Shown here piece after piece: positions 43,991 to 44,056 of a DNA stretch of 44,056 bases. The translations under genes were made by a program, and so were the position numbers. Under the pieces are notes generated by a model that saw only the letters and a program-made list of their open reading frames with translations, was not told where the DNA came from and made no database searches. Source of the stretch: Synechococcus sp. UW140 (GTDB lineage: Bacteria; Cyanobacteriota; Cyanobacteriia; PCC-6307; Cyanobiaceae); the NCBI GenBank assembly GCA_945860085.1, contig CAMAPJ010000013.1, positions 1 to 44,056 of the forward strand, written 5' to 3'. Positions within the stretch are counted from its first letter, which is position 1. Every line of letters begins with the position of its first letter.

Positions 43991-44056
43991 GTGTCTGACA
44001 GCGCTTTTGCTGCAACCGATCTCGATCTGATCAGCTATCTGAGGTCGATCCCGGAT
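43991..44056 (+). CDS. Partial reading frame at the right edge
   Basis: A GTG at 43991 opens a frame of 22 codons (begins VSDSAFAATDLDLISYLRSI) that runs off the window. It may be the start of a gene, but it is too short to assign. No good Shine-Dalgarno precedes it. Confidence 0.3.
   Translation, partial: MSDSAFAATDLDLISYLRSIPD

Noticed and set aside
1-44056. CRISPR arrays, tRNA or rRNA genes
   Set aside because: No regular spacer-repeat pattern, cloverleaf with TTCRA arm or rRNA segment was seen. The clustered hairpin units in the IS are not evenly spaced and lack unique spacers.
43991-44056. Start of a sigma-factor gene at the right edge
   Set aside because: SYLRSI loosely resembles the YLRxIG motif of group 2 sigma factors, but 22 codons are too few and the IG residues are absent.

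Overview
The window is a high-GC cyanobacterial chromosome segment, most likely from a freshwater or brackish member of the Synechococcus/Cyanobium/Prochlorococcus clade. The main reason is the gene order dnaN, PRC-barrel protein, purL, purF, gyrA/parC, TPR protein, queG, HpsJ-like protein, DUF502 protein, nusB, ftsY, SpoIIE-type phosphatase, argH, RRM protein, which is the arrangement found next to the chromosome origin in that clade. Cyanobacteria-typical families (DUF1400, HpsJ-like, Gly-rich RRM protein, SpoIIE phosphatase) and several copies of the cyanobacterial octamer HIP1 (GCGATCGC) agree with this.

Left part (1-7545): a tightly packed minus-strand cluster grpE-dnaJ-tusA-like-rsgA (chaperone and ribosome maturation functions; the last three genes overlap by 11 bases each) faces away from a plus-strand type IV pilus motor cluster pilB-pilT-pilC. 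A GC-rich hairpin sits between the two divergent clusters, and a possible 37-codon reading frame runs into the pilT start. The middle (7538-19741) holds an HI0933-type flavoprotein, dusA, an RRM protein, argH, a SpoIIE phosphatase, ftsY, nusB, two membrane proteins, queG and a secreted TPR protein. A perfect 18-bp palindrome covers the 5' end of dusA.

From 19821 to 28519 lie a type II topoisomerase A subunit, purF, purL, a PRC-barrel protein and dnaN. The 28520-28890 gap upstream of dnaN contains several DnaA-box-like 9-mers and is a good candidate for the replication origin. To its right are thrC (with its own terminator), a DUF1400 protein, an ABC1/UbiB kinase-like protein, recN and uvrA.

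After uvrA (from about 37.9 kb) the sequence becomes AT-richer and looks accessory. It holds a dead IS3-family element, a DUF3431 protein, a small secreted protein broken at a run of seven C, and about 670 bases without a gene. It ends in a pair of exported carbonic anhydrases (one alpha class, Sec type; one Tat-exported beta class) flanking arfB.

The most unusual signal is inside the dead IS3 element. It has been interrupted several times by 24-27 bp insertions that each fold into two adjacent mini-hairpins with C(GNA)G triloops. Stem bases differ between copies in a compensatory way. Two sequence families are present, in opposite orientations, along with two other hairpin insertions. They look like very small mobile or dispersed repeats that have used this IS as a landing site.
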